The notes under the pieces: model-generated | The model's input: the letters and a program-made list of their open reading frames with translations, nothing else | Database searches by the model: none | Told to the model about the DNA's origin: nothing | Translations under genes and position numbers: made by a program | Source: Thalassobacillus devorans MSP14 | GTDB lineage: Bacteria > Bacillota > Bacilli > Bacillales > Halobacillaceae | NCBI RefSeq assembly: GCF_000496835.1 | Contig: NZ_KI543238.1 | Location: 263,984-327,983, forward strand | Reading direction: 5' to 3' | Length of the DNA stretch: 64,000 bases | Part shown: one piece after another, positions 24,837-33,364 of the stretch | Position numbering within the stretch: the first letter of the stretch is position 1 | How the letters are laid out: each line of letters starts with the position of its first letter

Positions 24837-24862
24837 GAAACACCACGTGCTGGTGTTTCTTT
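24837..24862 (+). terminator. Intrinsic terminator
   Basis: GAAACACCA-CGTGC-TGGTGTTTC, a perfect 9-bp stem followed by TTT, between the DUF gene and the tetR start. Confidence 0.65.
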
Positions 24863-24885
24863 ACATAGTGAATGGTGGGAGTACA

Positions 24886-25491
24886 TTGCCGAAACAGACA
24901 TTTTTCAATTTGCCGGAAGAAAAGAAACAGATCCTGATACAGTCCGCGGAGAAAGAATTTTCCCGCGTCCCATTATTTGAAGCCTCGATATCGAATATCA
25001 TAAAAGCTGCCGGTATACCACGTGGCAGCTTTTATCAGTATTTTGAAGGGAAAGAGGATATCTACTTTTATCTTCTCGATAAGATGGCGGGGCAACGAAA
25101 AGGAAAATTCATTGCCTTTTTGCAGAAACATGATGGGGACCTGATTGAAGCGATGTTTGCCATGTTTGAATGTATGCTGCACGAACAGGAACACATCAGC
25201 TTCATGAAGAATGCATTTCTTAACATGACCCACAAGGTCGAATATAGTTTTCTTGGTATTTTCAGCGATGAGGAGAGTATTTCGGACTTCAAAGAAGTCA
25301 GCGCTCAAATTAATAAAAACAGCCTCAGTATCTCGGGTGATCAGGAATTGTATCACATTATGCAGATTCTTACCGCTGTCACCTTCCGTAACTTCGTAGC
25401 AAAATTCGCCCGAGGATTATCTGATGAGCAGGCGATGAAAAGTTACCGTATTGAAATGAACCTGCTAAAGAAAGGGATATATAAAGGGTAA
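24886..25491 (+). CDS. TetR/AcrR-family regulator
   Basis: This 201-residue protein has the TetR N-terminal helix-turn-helix (residues 13-50, with ISNIIKAAGIPRGSFYQYFEGKEDIYFYLL) and a variable helical ligand domain. TTG 24886, after GGTGGGAG, puts the HTH at the normal distance from the N-terminus; the frame opens earlier inside the preceding terminator. Possible targets are itself, the operator-flanked promoter at 24.1 kb or the permease at 25.7 kb; the sequence does not decide. Confidence 0.85.
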   Translation: MPKQTFFNLPEEKKQILIQSAEKEFSRVPLFEASISNIIKAAGIPRGSFYQYFEGKEDIYFYLLDKMAGQRKGKFIAFLQKHDGDLIEAMFAMFECMLHEQEHISFMKNAFLNMTHKVEYSFLGIFSDEESISDFKEVSAQINKNSLSISGDQELYHIMQILTAVTFRNFVAKFARGLSDEQAMKSYRIEMNLLKKGIYKG

Positions 25492-25499
25492 TAAGAAGA

Positions 25500-25530
25500 C
25501 TGCCTCGTTTACTATAAGAGGCAGTTTTTT
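25500..25530 (+). terminator. Intrinsic terminator after tetR
   Basis: CTGCCTC...GAGGCAG stem with T6. Confidence 0.8.
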
Positions 25531-25535
25531 CTAAT

Positions 25536-25629
25536 ACTTTAGGAAAGTATAACTTTGTTAAATGATTAAAGTATAGAAAAACTTAGGCCTTCGCCATAAA
25601 GACTTGGCGAAAAGCCAAGTTTTTCTAAT
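25536..25629 (+). repeat. 95-bp bipartite palindromic repeat, copy A
   Basis: It starts with ACTTTA...AACTTTGTTAAATGATTAAAGTAT and ends with a hairpin made of AAAACTTAGGCCTTCGCC and GGCGAAAAGCCAAGTTTT. Closely related copies lie at 48061-48156 (opposite orientation) and 59962-60057. Confidence 0.8.
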
Positions 25630-25701
25630 AGGAAATGGCTGGAAGGTGAAAAAAGTAGTAGAATGAAAGGAATGTGACAGTTTTAAAGGAGAGGTGGTTT
25701 T

Positions 25702-27024
25702 ATGCGTCGGCTTTCTTCATGGGGGACAGCTGCTGCGTCGCTGCAGTGGTTGTTCTTCATTTTTGCAAACACGGTTGTTGTTCCAATATCGGTAGGGGCT
25801 GCTTTTGGTTTGTCTCAGGAAGAGATTGCTTCCATACTCAGAAGCGCACTGATTTTCACAGGAATAGCTTGTGTACTGCAAGGGTGGATCGGTCACCGCT
25901 ATCCCCTTATGGAAGGTCCTTCTGGTGTCATGTGGGGATTGATATTAAATCTGAGCGCGGCAGCATCAGCAATGGGGATGAGCTTGGCTTCCATTGGCGG
26001 TGGGATTGCTACAGGTATGATTCTTGCAGGTGTTGTTGTACTTTTATTGGGTTTATTCAATTTGCTTTCTTTTATCAAGCGGATATTTACCCCAATGGTG
26101 ATGAGCGTCTATTTGTTTTTATTGACCTTTCAGTTAATACTTATTTTCTTTGAGGGTATGCTTAAAGTTGATGCTGAGGGCAACTTGAATATACCTGTCA
26201 GTTTATTTTCTTTTGGGATTATCATTCTTGTCACCTTGCTGAAGATAAAAGGAAAGCAGACAGTCAGTAACTTTGCTATATTGATCGGAATGGTTGCGGG
26301 ATGGGTGCTTTATCTCCTGTTTTTCCCTGCCGAACAGGAAACTGTTATTCCATCGAATGGTGGTCTGCTGTTATTCCCGTTCGGTGTTCCTAATCTTAAT
26401 ATTGGAATTGTCCTTATTACCTTTTTAGCCAGTATGATTAATTTGAGCAATACAATTGCTTCCGTTCGTGCAGCTACTCAATTAATGGGAAAAACTCCGG
26501 ACGATAGACAGTTCCTCCGATCTTATATGCTTACCGGAGGTTACTCGGTCGTAGCAGGTGTGTTTGGACTTGTATCATATGCCCCATTTGCCTCATCGGT
26601 AGGGTTTTTAGAAAGTACCCGTATTTTTGATCGCAAGCCTTTCTTGATTGGTGGAGGGCTGATGGCATTGCTTGGTATCATCCCTGTCCTTGGCGGTGTG
26701 TTGGCGACTTTACCGATTACAGTAGGAAATGCGGTATTGTTTGTCGCTTATTTGCAGCTTTTTGGGACCTCTTTAAAAAGTCTTGGTGGTTACCAGTTCA
26801 ATTCGGTTACGATTCATCGGCTGGCAGGTCCGGTGCTGGTCGGAGTGGGTATTATGTTTGTTGAACCTTCGTTGTTCAATCAGCTTCCAGTTTTAGTCCA
26901 GCCTTTGGTCTCTAATGGATTTATTGTAGGGGTATTGATTGCTATTCTCTTGGAGAAAACAATTAATTGGGAAAAGTATCAGAATGATTCGGTACACCCT
27001 AAGGTTATGAAGAAAAGCAGCTAG
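25702..27024 (+). CDS. Purine/pyrimidine permease (nucleobase:cation symporter-2 family)
   Basis: This 440-residue protein has about 12-14 helices and belongs to the uracil/xanthine permease family, resembling the Bacillus YwdJ branch. Features are the N-terminal SLQWLFFIFANTVVVP, the SGVMWG segment, the LSNTIASVRAATQLMG stretch in helix 8 and SVTIHRLAGPVL near the end. The QH and acidic motifs that set substrate choice are not typical of known uracil or xanthine carriers, so I leave the base open. GGAGAGGTGG precedes ATG 25702. It is monocistronic. Confidence 0.75.
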   Translation: MRRLSSWGTAAASLQWLFFIFANTVVVPISVGAAFGLSQEEIASILRSALIFTGIACVLQGWIGHRYPLMEGPSGVMWGLILNLSAAASAMGMSLASIGGGIATGMILAGVVVLLLGLFNLLSFIKRIFTPMVMSVYLFLLTFQLILIFFEGMLKVDAEGNLNIPVSLFSFGIIILVTLLKIKGKQTVSNFAILIGMVAGWVLYLLFFPAEQETVIPSNGGLLLFPFGVPNLNIGIVLITFLASMINLSNTIASVRAATQLMGKTPDDRQFLRSYMLTGGYSVVAGVFGLVSYAPFASSVGFLESTRIFDRKPFLIGGGLMALLGIIPVLGGVLATLPITVGNAVLFVAYLQLFGTSLKSLGGYQFNSVTIHRLAGPVLVGVGIMFVEPSLFNQLPVLVQPLVSNGFIVGVLIAILLEKTINWEKYQNDSVHPKVMKKSS

Positions 27025-27152
27025 CAGTAACAGGGGCTGGAAGGTATGGAGAGGGTTATTCCTTCTCCTTTTTCAATGCCAAAATTTTACTTATGTATCT
27101 CTTTCACATGAACAGCGAGCATGTTTGCCATACTATCCGTGGGAGGATGCCT

Positions 27153-28067
27153 ATGCTGACTGTGATATTAACTTTATTATTCTTTATTCAACCGATGACG
27201 TATGATGAAGACTTGACGATTACACACAATGATGAAGTGATTCAGCATATCAACCGGAATCAATTTGCTGAAAACGCAATGCTTCATCCTTTTTATAACC
27301 TGGGAAAGATCCAGCAACTGATCGTACAGGTAGAGAAAGAAATACATGAACAGGCACGAAATGCAAAAATTAAAAAGGATGGAAGTATTAAGCAGGAGAA
27401 GGTTGGGCGCCAGTTGAATCGGGAGAAATTCATGGAAGGCTTGTTCAGCTATTTGTATGGGAGTGGTGGTTCGAATATAGAGGTGCCGGAAATACCGATT
27501 CACCCGAAAGTGGATAGTGAACTGCTGGCGAATATCCGGACACAGGAAATCGGCAGTTATGTCACCTATTTCAATCCTAACAATAAAGAGAGGTCTCACA
27601 ACATACGGCTTGCGGCTGAAGCCATCGACAGCCATGTGGTTTTTCCGGGCGAAACATTTTCTTTCAACGAGGTAGTCGGTAAACGGACAAAAGAGAAAGG
27701 GTATAAACCTGCCCCGGTTATCGTCAAAGGGGAAGTGACAGAGGGAATAGGCGGAGGAATTTGTCAGATTTCATCCACGATGTATAATGCCGTTGATAAC
27801 GCAGGGGTGAAAATTCTCGAGCGATATTCCCATAGTAAACGTGTACCTTATGTGCCGGAAGGAAGAGATGCTACCGTCAGCTGGTATGGACCTGATTTCA
27901 CTTTCAAAAATGTGTATAACCAGCCTTTGCTGATCCGGACGAGAGTGACCAATGGACAAGTAAGCATCAACGTGTATTCTTCGGACGTAGTCGACTTCGA
28001 ATCACGTAAAATCCCGGGAGCAACAAAGAAACTGCCGGAAGAAATTGAATTGGATACTCAAGATTAA
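27153..28067 (+). CDS. VanW-family exported protein
   Basis: This 304-residue protein starts with a short hydrophobic signal (LTVILTLLFFIQP) and carries a C-terminal VanW domain (about residues 150-290) with the diagnostic NIRLAAEAI, FPGETFSFNEVVG, GGGICQISSTMYNA and RDATVSWYGPDF motifs. VanW proteins are found in cell-wall contexts and also with glycopeptide resistance, but their biochemical role is not settled. ATG 27153 follows GGGAGG; the frame opens earlier at 27093. No G5 domain is seen. Confidence 0.85.
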   Translation: MLTVILTLLFFIQPMTYDEDLTITHNDEVIQHINRNQFAENAMLHPFYNLGKIQQLIVQVEKEIHEQARNAKIKKDGSIKQEKVGRQLNREKFMEGLFSYLYGSGGSNIEVPEIPIHPKVDSELLANIRTQEIGSYVTYFNPNNKERSHNIRLAAEAIDSHVVFPGETFSFNEVVGKRTKEKGYKPAPVIVKGEVTEGIGGGICQISSTMYNAVDNAGVKILERYSHSKRVPYVPEGRDATVSWYGPDFTFKNVYNQPLLIRTRVTNGQVSINVYSSDVVDFESRKIPGATKKLPEEIELDTQD

Positions 28068-28087
28068 AGATAAGAAAGGTTGAGAGT

Positions 28088-28258
28088 ATGGAGTGGGAAA
28101 TAGCTGATTTGTCAGAAGAGCAGACACGAAGGATTATGGAGCTTGAAAGTGAACTGGGATATGTCTTAATTGCCTATGAGGATGGGCGCCGTGGATTTGC
28201 GACTTCCGACGAAAAAGTTGATTATTATGAGATGCTGCACAGTAGTGTCGAAGAATAG
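28088..28258 (+). CDS. 56-residue acidic hypothetical protein
   Basis: ATG 28088 lies 20 bases after the VanW stop, behind AGAAAGGTTGAG. The peptide is acidic and compact (EWEIADLSEEQ start, VLIAYEDGRRGF middle, YYEMLHSSVEE end), with no membrane segment. It is probably co-transcribed with the VanW gene and is closed by a terminator. Confidence 0.65.
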   Translation: MEWEIADLSEEQTRRIMELESELGYVLIAYEDGRRGFATSDEKVDYYEMLHSSVEE

Positions 28259-28259
28259 A

Positions 28260-28299
28260 GAAAGCTGACAGCCTGCAGAACTGTCAGCTTTTCTCTTTT
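28260..28299 (+). terminator. Intrinsic terminator
   Basis: GAAAGCTGACAG...CTGTCAGCTTTT forms a 12-bp stem with a T-rich tail. Confidence 0.85.
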
Positions 28300-28411
28300 C
28301 AAAAGTCTCTGTTAAACGTAGTTGTAGATGAGAGGCTTCTTCAACTATTGGGCCGAGAAGTCGAAGACTTGATTTCGAGATACTTCGGATCCGTTGCCTA
28401 GTTAGGAGTAA

Positions 28412-28533
28412 GGGCGGCTGGGAAACGATTCGCTTTCCTGTGGGGGAACTGGCAAGCCTCCTCAGACTTCGTCTTCCGGGGTCTTGCCTAGATCCTTCTC
28501 CCACGGGAGTCTCACCGTTTCCCCGCCACCCTA
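28412..28533. repeat. GC-rich interspersed palindromic element, copy 1
   Basis: The ends are inverted repeats (GGCGGCTGGGAAACG and CCGTTTCCCCGCC) and the centre carries CCTCCTCAGAC...TTCCGGGGTCTTGCC. The same order of blocks is found inverted at 28695-28869. Elements of this look recur in Bacillaceae intergenic regions. No gene is seen in 28300-29048; everything recognisable there is these two elements. Confidence 0.6.
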
Positions 28534-28694
28534 CCTATTTTTTTGACGAACGAACCCTACCTTGTAAGGAGATATCTTCCACATACAACTGCATAACAAG
28601 GCCCAATGATACAGAAAACAAGGCCTTTTTGTAGCTGTTACTATGGTTGAATGATTCTACCTGTCAATGTTTCCGTTTTCCTTACCAATGTAAG

Positions 28695-28869
28695 GAGGGC
28701 AGGGAAATTGCGAGTCCTCGAAAATGCTATGCATTTTCTTCGTGCGGTGTTTATTCAGGAAGCTTAGTCAAAGTCCTATGGGAGGATAGGACATGGTGAG
28801 ATCCCGCAAGGCGGAGCCTGAGGAAGCTCACCGTCCGCCCATGGAAAGCGAGTGATTTCCCGGCCCTCC
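28695..28869. repeat. GC-rich interspersed palindromic element, copy 2 (inverted, with extra hairpin)
   Basis: Read in reverse it matches copy 1 (GGGAAATCACTCGCTTTCC, GCTTCCTCAGGCTCCGCC, CGGGATCTCACC), but carries about 60 extra bases near one end that include a GAAGAAAATGC/GCATTTTCGAGGA hairpin. A related hairpin occurs at 48228-48275. Confidence 0.55.
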
Positions 28870-29048
28870 AAACGCTCGTCACCGTAACGGAAACAGTTTC
28901 TCTCGAAACTGAGTCTTCAGCAATTGGGAGCTTAAATGGAAAATCAATACTGATATTTAAAGGAGCCTTGCAAAAAGGGGAATTAAATTTAATGTCGAAT
29001 AGTTAATGTGGTAGGTTCAATGTAATGTAAGGGATAGGGAGGATATAT

Positions 29049-29825
29049 ATGGTGAAGGTTTTATTTGAAAAAGATGGGCATCTCGGCCGAATTACCATCA
29101 ACCGGCCAGATCAATTGAACTGTTTTGATTATGAAACGCTTGCTTTGTTAGGGGAAACTGTAGAGTCCATTCAGGCAGATAAAGAAGTACGGGCAGTTAT
29201 CATCACAGGGGCAGGAGAGAAAGCATTTAGTGCCGGGGCTGATTTGAAAGAGCGCAGAACACTGTCAGAAAAAGAAGTACGCCGCAATGTCCGGACGATC
29301 CGCGATGTCTTCACAGCGATTGAGGAACTCCCTCAACCGACAATTGCCGCCATCAATGGCTATGCCCTCGGGGGAGGTCTGGAGTTGGCACTCGCCTGTG
29401 ACTTTAGATATGCAGTGTCTGATGCTCTCATGGGGCTCACCGAAGTGAGCTGGGCGATCATACCTGGAGCAGGTGGAACCCAGCGGTTGTCGAGACTGGT
29501 CGGGACGTCACGGGCAAAAGAGCTGATCTTAACTGCTCGCCGGATCGATGCTAATAAAGCATTGGATATCGGATTAGTTAATGAGGTGTTTGAGCGGGAG
29601 CAATTAATTGATGCAGCAAATTCTCTTGCTAAGGAAATCATGAGCAACGGACCACTCGCTGTCACCCAGGCTAAGTATGCGATTAATCATGGAAACAATG
29701 TAGACATACATACAGGTTTGGCGATTGAGGCAAAAGCATACGAAGTAATCATTCCGACAGAAGACCGAATCGAGGCATTGGAAGCATTCAAAGAAAAGAG
29801 ACCAACCAATTTTAAAGGTAAATAA
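29049..29825 (+). CDS. Enoyl-CoA hydratase/isomerase (crotonase) family
   Basis: This 258-residue crotonase has the CoA-binding FSAGADLKER oxyanion loop, GYALGGGLELALACDFR with the first catalytic Glu (about residue 111), and LTEVSWAIIPGAGGTQRL with the second (about 131). With both acids present it should be a genuine hydratase, similar to YngF/methylglutaconyl-CoA hydratase types. AGGGAGG precedes ATG 29049. It stands alone before a bidirectional terminator, but fits with the acyl-CoA genes downstream. Confidence 0.88.
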   Translation: MVKVLFEKDGHLGRITINRPDQLNCFDYETLALLGETVESIQADKEVRAVIITGAGEKAFSAGADLKERRTLSEKEVRRNVRTIRDVFTAIEELPQPTIAAINGYALGGGLELALACDFRYAVSDALMGLTEVSWAIIPGAGGTQRLSRLVGTSRAKELILTARRIDANKALDIGLVNEVFEREQLIDAANSLAKEIMSNGPLAVTQAKYAINHGNNVDIHTGLAIEAKAYEVIIPTEDRIEALEAFKEKRPTNFKGK

Positions 29826-29826
29826 C

Positions 29827-29863
29827 AAAAAAGGGTTGTCACCACGGGAGACAACCCTTTTTT
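29827..29863. terminator. Bidirectional intrinsic terminator
   Basis: AAAAAAGGGTTGTC...GACAACCCTTTTTT with T runs on both strands, between convergent genes. Confidence 0.9.
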
Positions 29864-29865
29864 AG

Positions 29866-30927
29866 TTAGCGGTCGAATGTAAAGTAAGCTTGAATGATCA
29901 TCTCGAGCATCTCTCGTGACATGCGAAGGTGTCCGATATTGGTACCGCTTATCAGCTTTTGAGTATTGTCATCTTTAAAGGTGATATCACTTGCGAGGTA
30001 AACTTTGAACGTATCGATCATTTCATTCAACTTTTCTTCTTCTGGACTAAGCTCGTAATGATGATGAGCGTCCACAGTAGTTAAGCGGTGAAAGTCCAAT
30101 GCATCCTGGAACATATCGAGCACTTCCGCATTAGTCGGAGGACTGGGATTGGTAATGTTATAAATTCCATAACGTTCTGCTTTTGTTAAAGCAAGTGCTA
30201 ATATTTCTGCTACATAGTCGACTGGGACAAAATTTGAAGTGCCGGATGGGTTGGCAACAACTCGATAGAGACTATCATTTCCAGGCTCATGTTTACGTTC
30301 GATTTTACGTCTGAAAATATCCAATGCTCGCATAAAGCCGTAAAGCGTGAACTCCGAGTCCGCTTCCCCGGTTTTCGAATCTCCGACAATGATGGATGGT
30401 CGGAAAATGGAAACATCCATTACATCTCCATAGTTGAATACGAGATGCTCTGCTTTTACTTTACTCTCTTCATATGGGTTATGGGAGCAGTCATCCTCCG
30501 GGTAAAGATCCTCTACTCCGGTTTGTCTTTTTCCGACGGTGTAGGCGGTACTGACATAGAAGAATTTACGTATCTCGAGTTTTTTCGCCAGTTCCAGGGC
30601 ATGCTTTGTACCCTCGTAGTTGATGGCAAATAACTCTTCTCTGAGAGATTCATCAAATTTTACCAGGGCTGCTGAATGGTAAAAGCAATCTATCCCGCCA
30701 GCGAGAGAACGGATTAGTCCATCCTCCATGCCGAATGATGGAAGTGTGATGTCGCCGGTTAGCAAATGAAGTCGATGTTGTTCTTCCGTGGTGAAGCTGT
30801 CTTTCAATCGTTCTGCTTTTTTAAGATTCCTTGCGAGGATATATAAGTGGTGGTCTGTCCCGTGGATCAGTTCTTTCATCACTTTTCCTCCGAGAAAACC
30901 GGTGGAGCCAGTTAATAAAATATTCAA
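29866..30927 (-). CDS. Extended SDR, thioester-reductase/fatty-acyl-reductase-like
   Basis: This 353-residue NAD(P)-dependent extended short-chain dehydrogenase has the GSTGFLGG nucleotide motif at residues 7-14, FYVSTAYTVG, and the catalytic NPYEESKVKAEHLV (Tyr and Lys four apart). GFLGGKV with this C-terminus resembles the thioester-reductase/male-sterility-like group that reduces acyl thioesters. It is divergent from paaK, so the 288 bases between them hold both promoters. The substrate is unknown; nucleotide-sugar epimerase is the alternative. Confidence 0.75.
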   Translation of the reverse strand: MNILLTGSTGFLGGKVMKELIHGTDHHLYILARNLKKAERLKDSFTTEEQHRLHLLTGDITLPSFGMEDGLIRSLAGGIDCFYHSAALVKFDESLREELFAINYEGTKHALELAKKLEIRKFFYVSTAYTVGKRQTGVEDLYPEDDCSHNPYEESKVKAEHLVFNYGDVMDVSIFRPSIIVGDSKTGEADSEFTLYGFMRALDIFRRKIERKHEPGNDSLYRVVANPSGTSNFVPVDYVAEILALALTKAERYGIYNITNPSPPTNAEVLDMFQDALDFHRLTTVDAHHHYELSPEEEKLNEMIDTFKVYLASDITFKDDNTQKLISGTNIGHLRMSREMLEMIIQAYFTFDR

Positions 30928-31215
30928 GCATGTTCACTCCCGAAATTCATTTCCCTTAGTCTTTCCCGATAAATGATACTGCCGAAACTCGTTTACCTGC
31001 TTCGCTAAAAATACTGTATTTTTTCTTTCCTGTCAAAACTTCAATCATACTAAAAATATCAGAAAATTCGAAAATAACATTGACTTTCCATTGTTTTAAC
31101 GTTAAATTTAGTGTTAAATAACATAATTTATATATGTCGTATTATTTACGTCATACCAGAGGTTTATTTGTTTGGTGATGTTTTGGGATAATACTATACA
31201 AGGGGAGAGATGGGA

Positions 31216-32541
31216 ATGATTTTGCACGGAATTGAAAGCGCTTCACCAGAAGGAAGGAAAGGACTGCAATTAAAAAGACTTCAGGAGACCGTCCGCCGTG
31301 TTTATGAAAATGTACCTTATTTCAAACAAAAGTTCGACGAAATGGGTTTATTACCTGAGGATATTCGTTCGCTGGATGATGTAACCAAACTGCCATTCCT
31401 GGAAAAAAAAGCGCTGAGGGATAACTACCCATTTGGTTTATTTGCAGTAGATCGCAGTGAGTTGGTCCGCATCCATGCCTCATCCGGAACCAGCGGAAAG
31501 CCTACCGTTGTCGGCTATACAAAAAATGATATCTGTATGTGGTCGGAGTTGGTTGCACGTGCCATTACGATCGGAGGGGGGAAGCCGGGCGAAGTACTTC
31601 ATAACGCGTATGGTTATGGGTTATTCACAGGAGGCCTGGGGTTGCACTGCGGTAGTGAAGAACTTGGAATGGCGACAGTGCCGATTTCAGGAGGAAACAC
31701 AGAACGCCAGATTACTTTGATTGAGGACTTCAAACCGACTGTCATTTGCGGGACACCATCTTATCTCCTGAACATTGCTGAACATATGGAACAAGACGGG
31801 CAGGACCCTCGTCAGACATCATTGAAGTATGGCATATTCGGAGCTGAACCGTGGTCAGAAGAAATGCGCCGTACCTTAGAAGAAAAATTCGATATCAAGG
31901 CTTGTGATATTTATGGGCTGAGTGAAGTGCTAGGACCAGGGGTAGCGATGGAATGCCATGAAGCACAAGATGGGCTACATATTGCAGAGGACCATTTCCT
32001 CGCTGAAGTCATCGACCCTGATACGCTTGAACCTGTACCGGATGGCGAAGATGGTGAACTGGTTTTCACCAGTTTGACGAAGGAAGCATTTCCTGTCATA
32101 CGTTATCGGACCGGTGATATTGCTTCCTTACAGCGCGGCAAATGTAAATGTGGCAGGACGACTGTCAAGATGTCCAGGGTAAAAGGGCGGATTGATGACA
32201 TGCTGATTATTAGAGGGGTGAATGTGTTCCCTTCGGAAATTGAACATTATCTGTTGAGTGTAGAAGATATTGTACCTCATTATCAGCTTCATGTCTTTAA
32301 GAAGGGAAGCATGCAGCATGTAGAGCTTCAAGTAGAGGTAGACGAATCTTTTTACAATCGCATCCAGGAAGATCTGGAGCATCCAGACGTCGTAAAGCTT
32401 GGAAAACACATACAGAAAGTGATGAAGAATAATTGTCTGATTTCCGTTGATGTCAAAGTGCTTGGACCGAAGTCGGTTCCTCGTTCGGAAGGGAAAGCGG
32501 TGCGTATTGTCGACCGAACAAACGAAGCGATAGAAGTATAA
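31216..32541 (+). CDS. paaK: Phenylacetate-CoA ligase family (PaaK-like)
   Basis: This 441-residue AMP-forming ligase has HASSGTSGKPTVVGYT (P-loop, residues 90-105), GIFGAEPWSEEMR, DIYGLSEVLGPG, YRTGD and the C-terminal MLIIRGVNVFPSEIE segment that is highly characteristic of PaaK. It activates an aryl or arylalkyl carboxylate to its CoA ester. The rest of the paa ring-hydroxylating complex is not in the window, so the actual substrate may be phenylacetate, indoleacetate or a hydroxylated relative. ATG 31216 has AGGGGAGAG 7 bases upstream; ATG 31210 is too close to it. Confidence 0.88.
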   Translation: MILHGIESASPEGRKGLQLKRLQETVRRVYENVPYFKQKFDEMGLLPEDIRSLDDVTKLPFLEKKALRDNYPFGLFAVDRSELVRIHASSGTSGKPTVVGYTKNDICMWSELVARAITIGGGKPGEVLHNAYGYGLFTGGLGLHCGSEELGMATVPISGGNTERQITLIEDFKPTVICGTPSYLLNIAEHMEQDGQDPRQTSLKYGIFGAEPWSEEMRRTLEEKFDIKACDIYGLSEVLGPGVAMECHEAQDGLHIAEDHFLAEVIDPDTLEPVPDGEDGELVFTSLTKEAFPVIRYRTGDIASLQRGKCKCGRTTVKMSRVKGRIDDMLIIRGVNVFPSEIEHYLLSVEDIVPHYQLHVFKKGSMQHVELQVEVDESFYNRIQEDLEHPDVVKLGKHIQKVMKNNCLISVDVKVLGPKSVPRSEGKAVRIVDRTNEAIEV

Positions 32542-32764
32542 AAGAACACAGTCATATGATGAAAATATTCGTTTTGCTAAATAAACGTAATATGGTTATA
32601 GTTTCAACAGTGGAAGGGTGAATGGCAGGGGTGTTGCATATTTATATTCTGCTTAGCGTTCGGAAGTTTTGAGAAGTTTCCGATGAGAAAGGAATAATAA
32701 AAATTAATTGAAGCAAGGAGGGGACGTCGAATAAGGTGTCCTTTTCCTCTATAGGGGAGAATAA

Positions 32765-33169
32765 ATGATGAAAGAAGCAATTTTAGAGCGAGTGTCAAAA
32801 GACCCGTACGCCACATTTCTGGGAATAGAAATTGACCATGTCGGTGAAGGAGAAGCGACTGTTTCGATGACGATTACGGAGAATATGATGAATTTTCATG
32901 GAGCGGCTAACGGAGGAGTCCTATTCTCCCTGGCAGATGTAGCATTTGCGATCGCCAGCAATTCTTATGGTCAGACAGCGGTAGGTATCAATGTAAATAT
33001 GAATTATATACGAGCTGGAATACTTGGGGATAGAATTATTGCTACAGCAAAGGAAGAGTCAAAGAACCCAAAACTCGGCCTCTACCGGATGATAGTTAAA
33101 AATGAAGCTGGAGAGCTGCTGGCAGCTGCTGATGGAATGGTTTACCGTAAAAAAGAGGTGTTTGCGTAA
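32765..33169 (+). CDS. PaaI-type hotdog thioesterase
   Basis: This 134-residue hotdog-fold thioesterase has the FHGAANGGVLFSLADVAFAIA segment (residues 43-63), with the Asn/Gly-Gly and Asp typical of PaaI/hydroxyphenylacetyl-CoA thioesterases. It would rescue CoA from dead-end aryl-CoA esters. It follows paaK after a 220-base gap that contains no gene, and is itself followed by a terminator. Confidence 0.87.
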   Translation: MMKEAILERVSKDPYATFLGIEIDHVGEGEATVSMTITENMMNFHGAANGGVLFSLADVAFAIASNSYGQTAVGINVNMNYIRAGILGDRIIATAKEESKNPKLGLYRMIVKNEAGELLAAADGMVYRKKEVFA

Positions 33170-33197
33170 AAGACGGACATGATGATGTCTGTCTTTT
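33170..33197 (+). terminator. Intrinsic terminator after the thioesterase
   Basis: AGACGGACAT-GATG-ATGTCTGTCT with T7. Confidence 0.85.
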
Positions 33198-33299
33198 TTT
33201 CTGCAGCATCGTTAAGGCAGAATGCCTCTGAATTAAGGTAGACAGCAGTGTATGGGGCCTATAGGTGCACGGTCTGGTTATAAAATGATTTTCCCTTAC

Positions 33300-33327
33300 T
33301 TGCAAAATAAGGTAAAATGATTATAGT
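33300..33327 (+). promoter_or_regulatory. Sigma-A promoter of the five-gene acyl-CoA operon
   Basis: TTGCAA, 16 bases, TATAGT; predicted start near 33334, about 30 bases before the acyl-CoA dehydrogenase TTG start. Confidence 0.6.
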
Positions 33328-33364
33328 CTGAATTTTCGTACATTATTCTCAAGGAGGGAAGAAA

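Noticed and set aside
28166-28634. Open frames of 112 and 64 codons across the element at 28.4 kb
   Set aside because: They run through an interspersed palindromic element and a terminator on both strands, with Arg/Ser/Leu-rich nonsense translation.
31180-31206. TTGGTG-N17-TATACA as the paaK promoter
   Set aside because: The -10 would be only about 15 bases before the start codon, leaving no room for the ribosome site in the transcript.
31231-31245. cre-like TTGAAAGCGCTTCAC at the start of paaK
   Set aside because: It misses the terminal CA of the consensus and lies inside the coding sequence.
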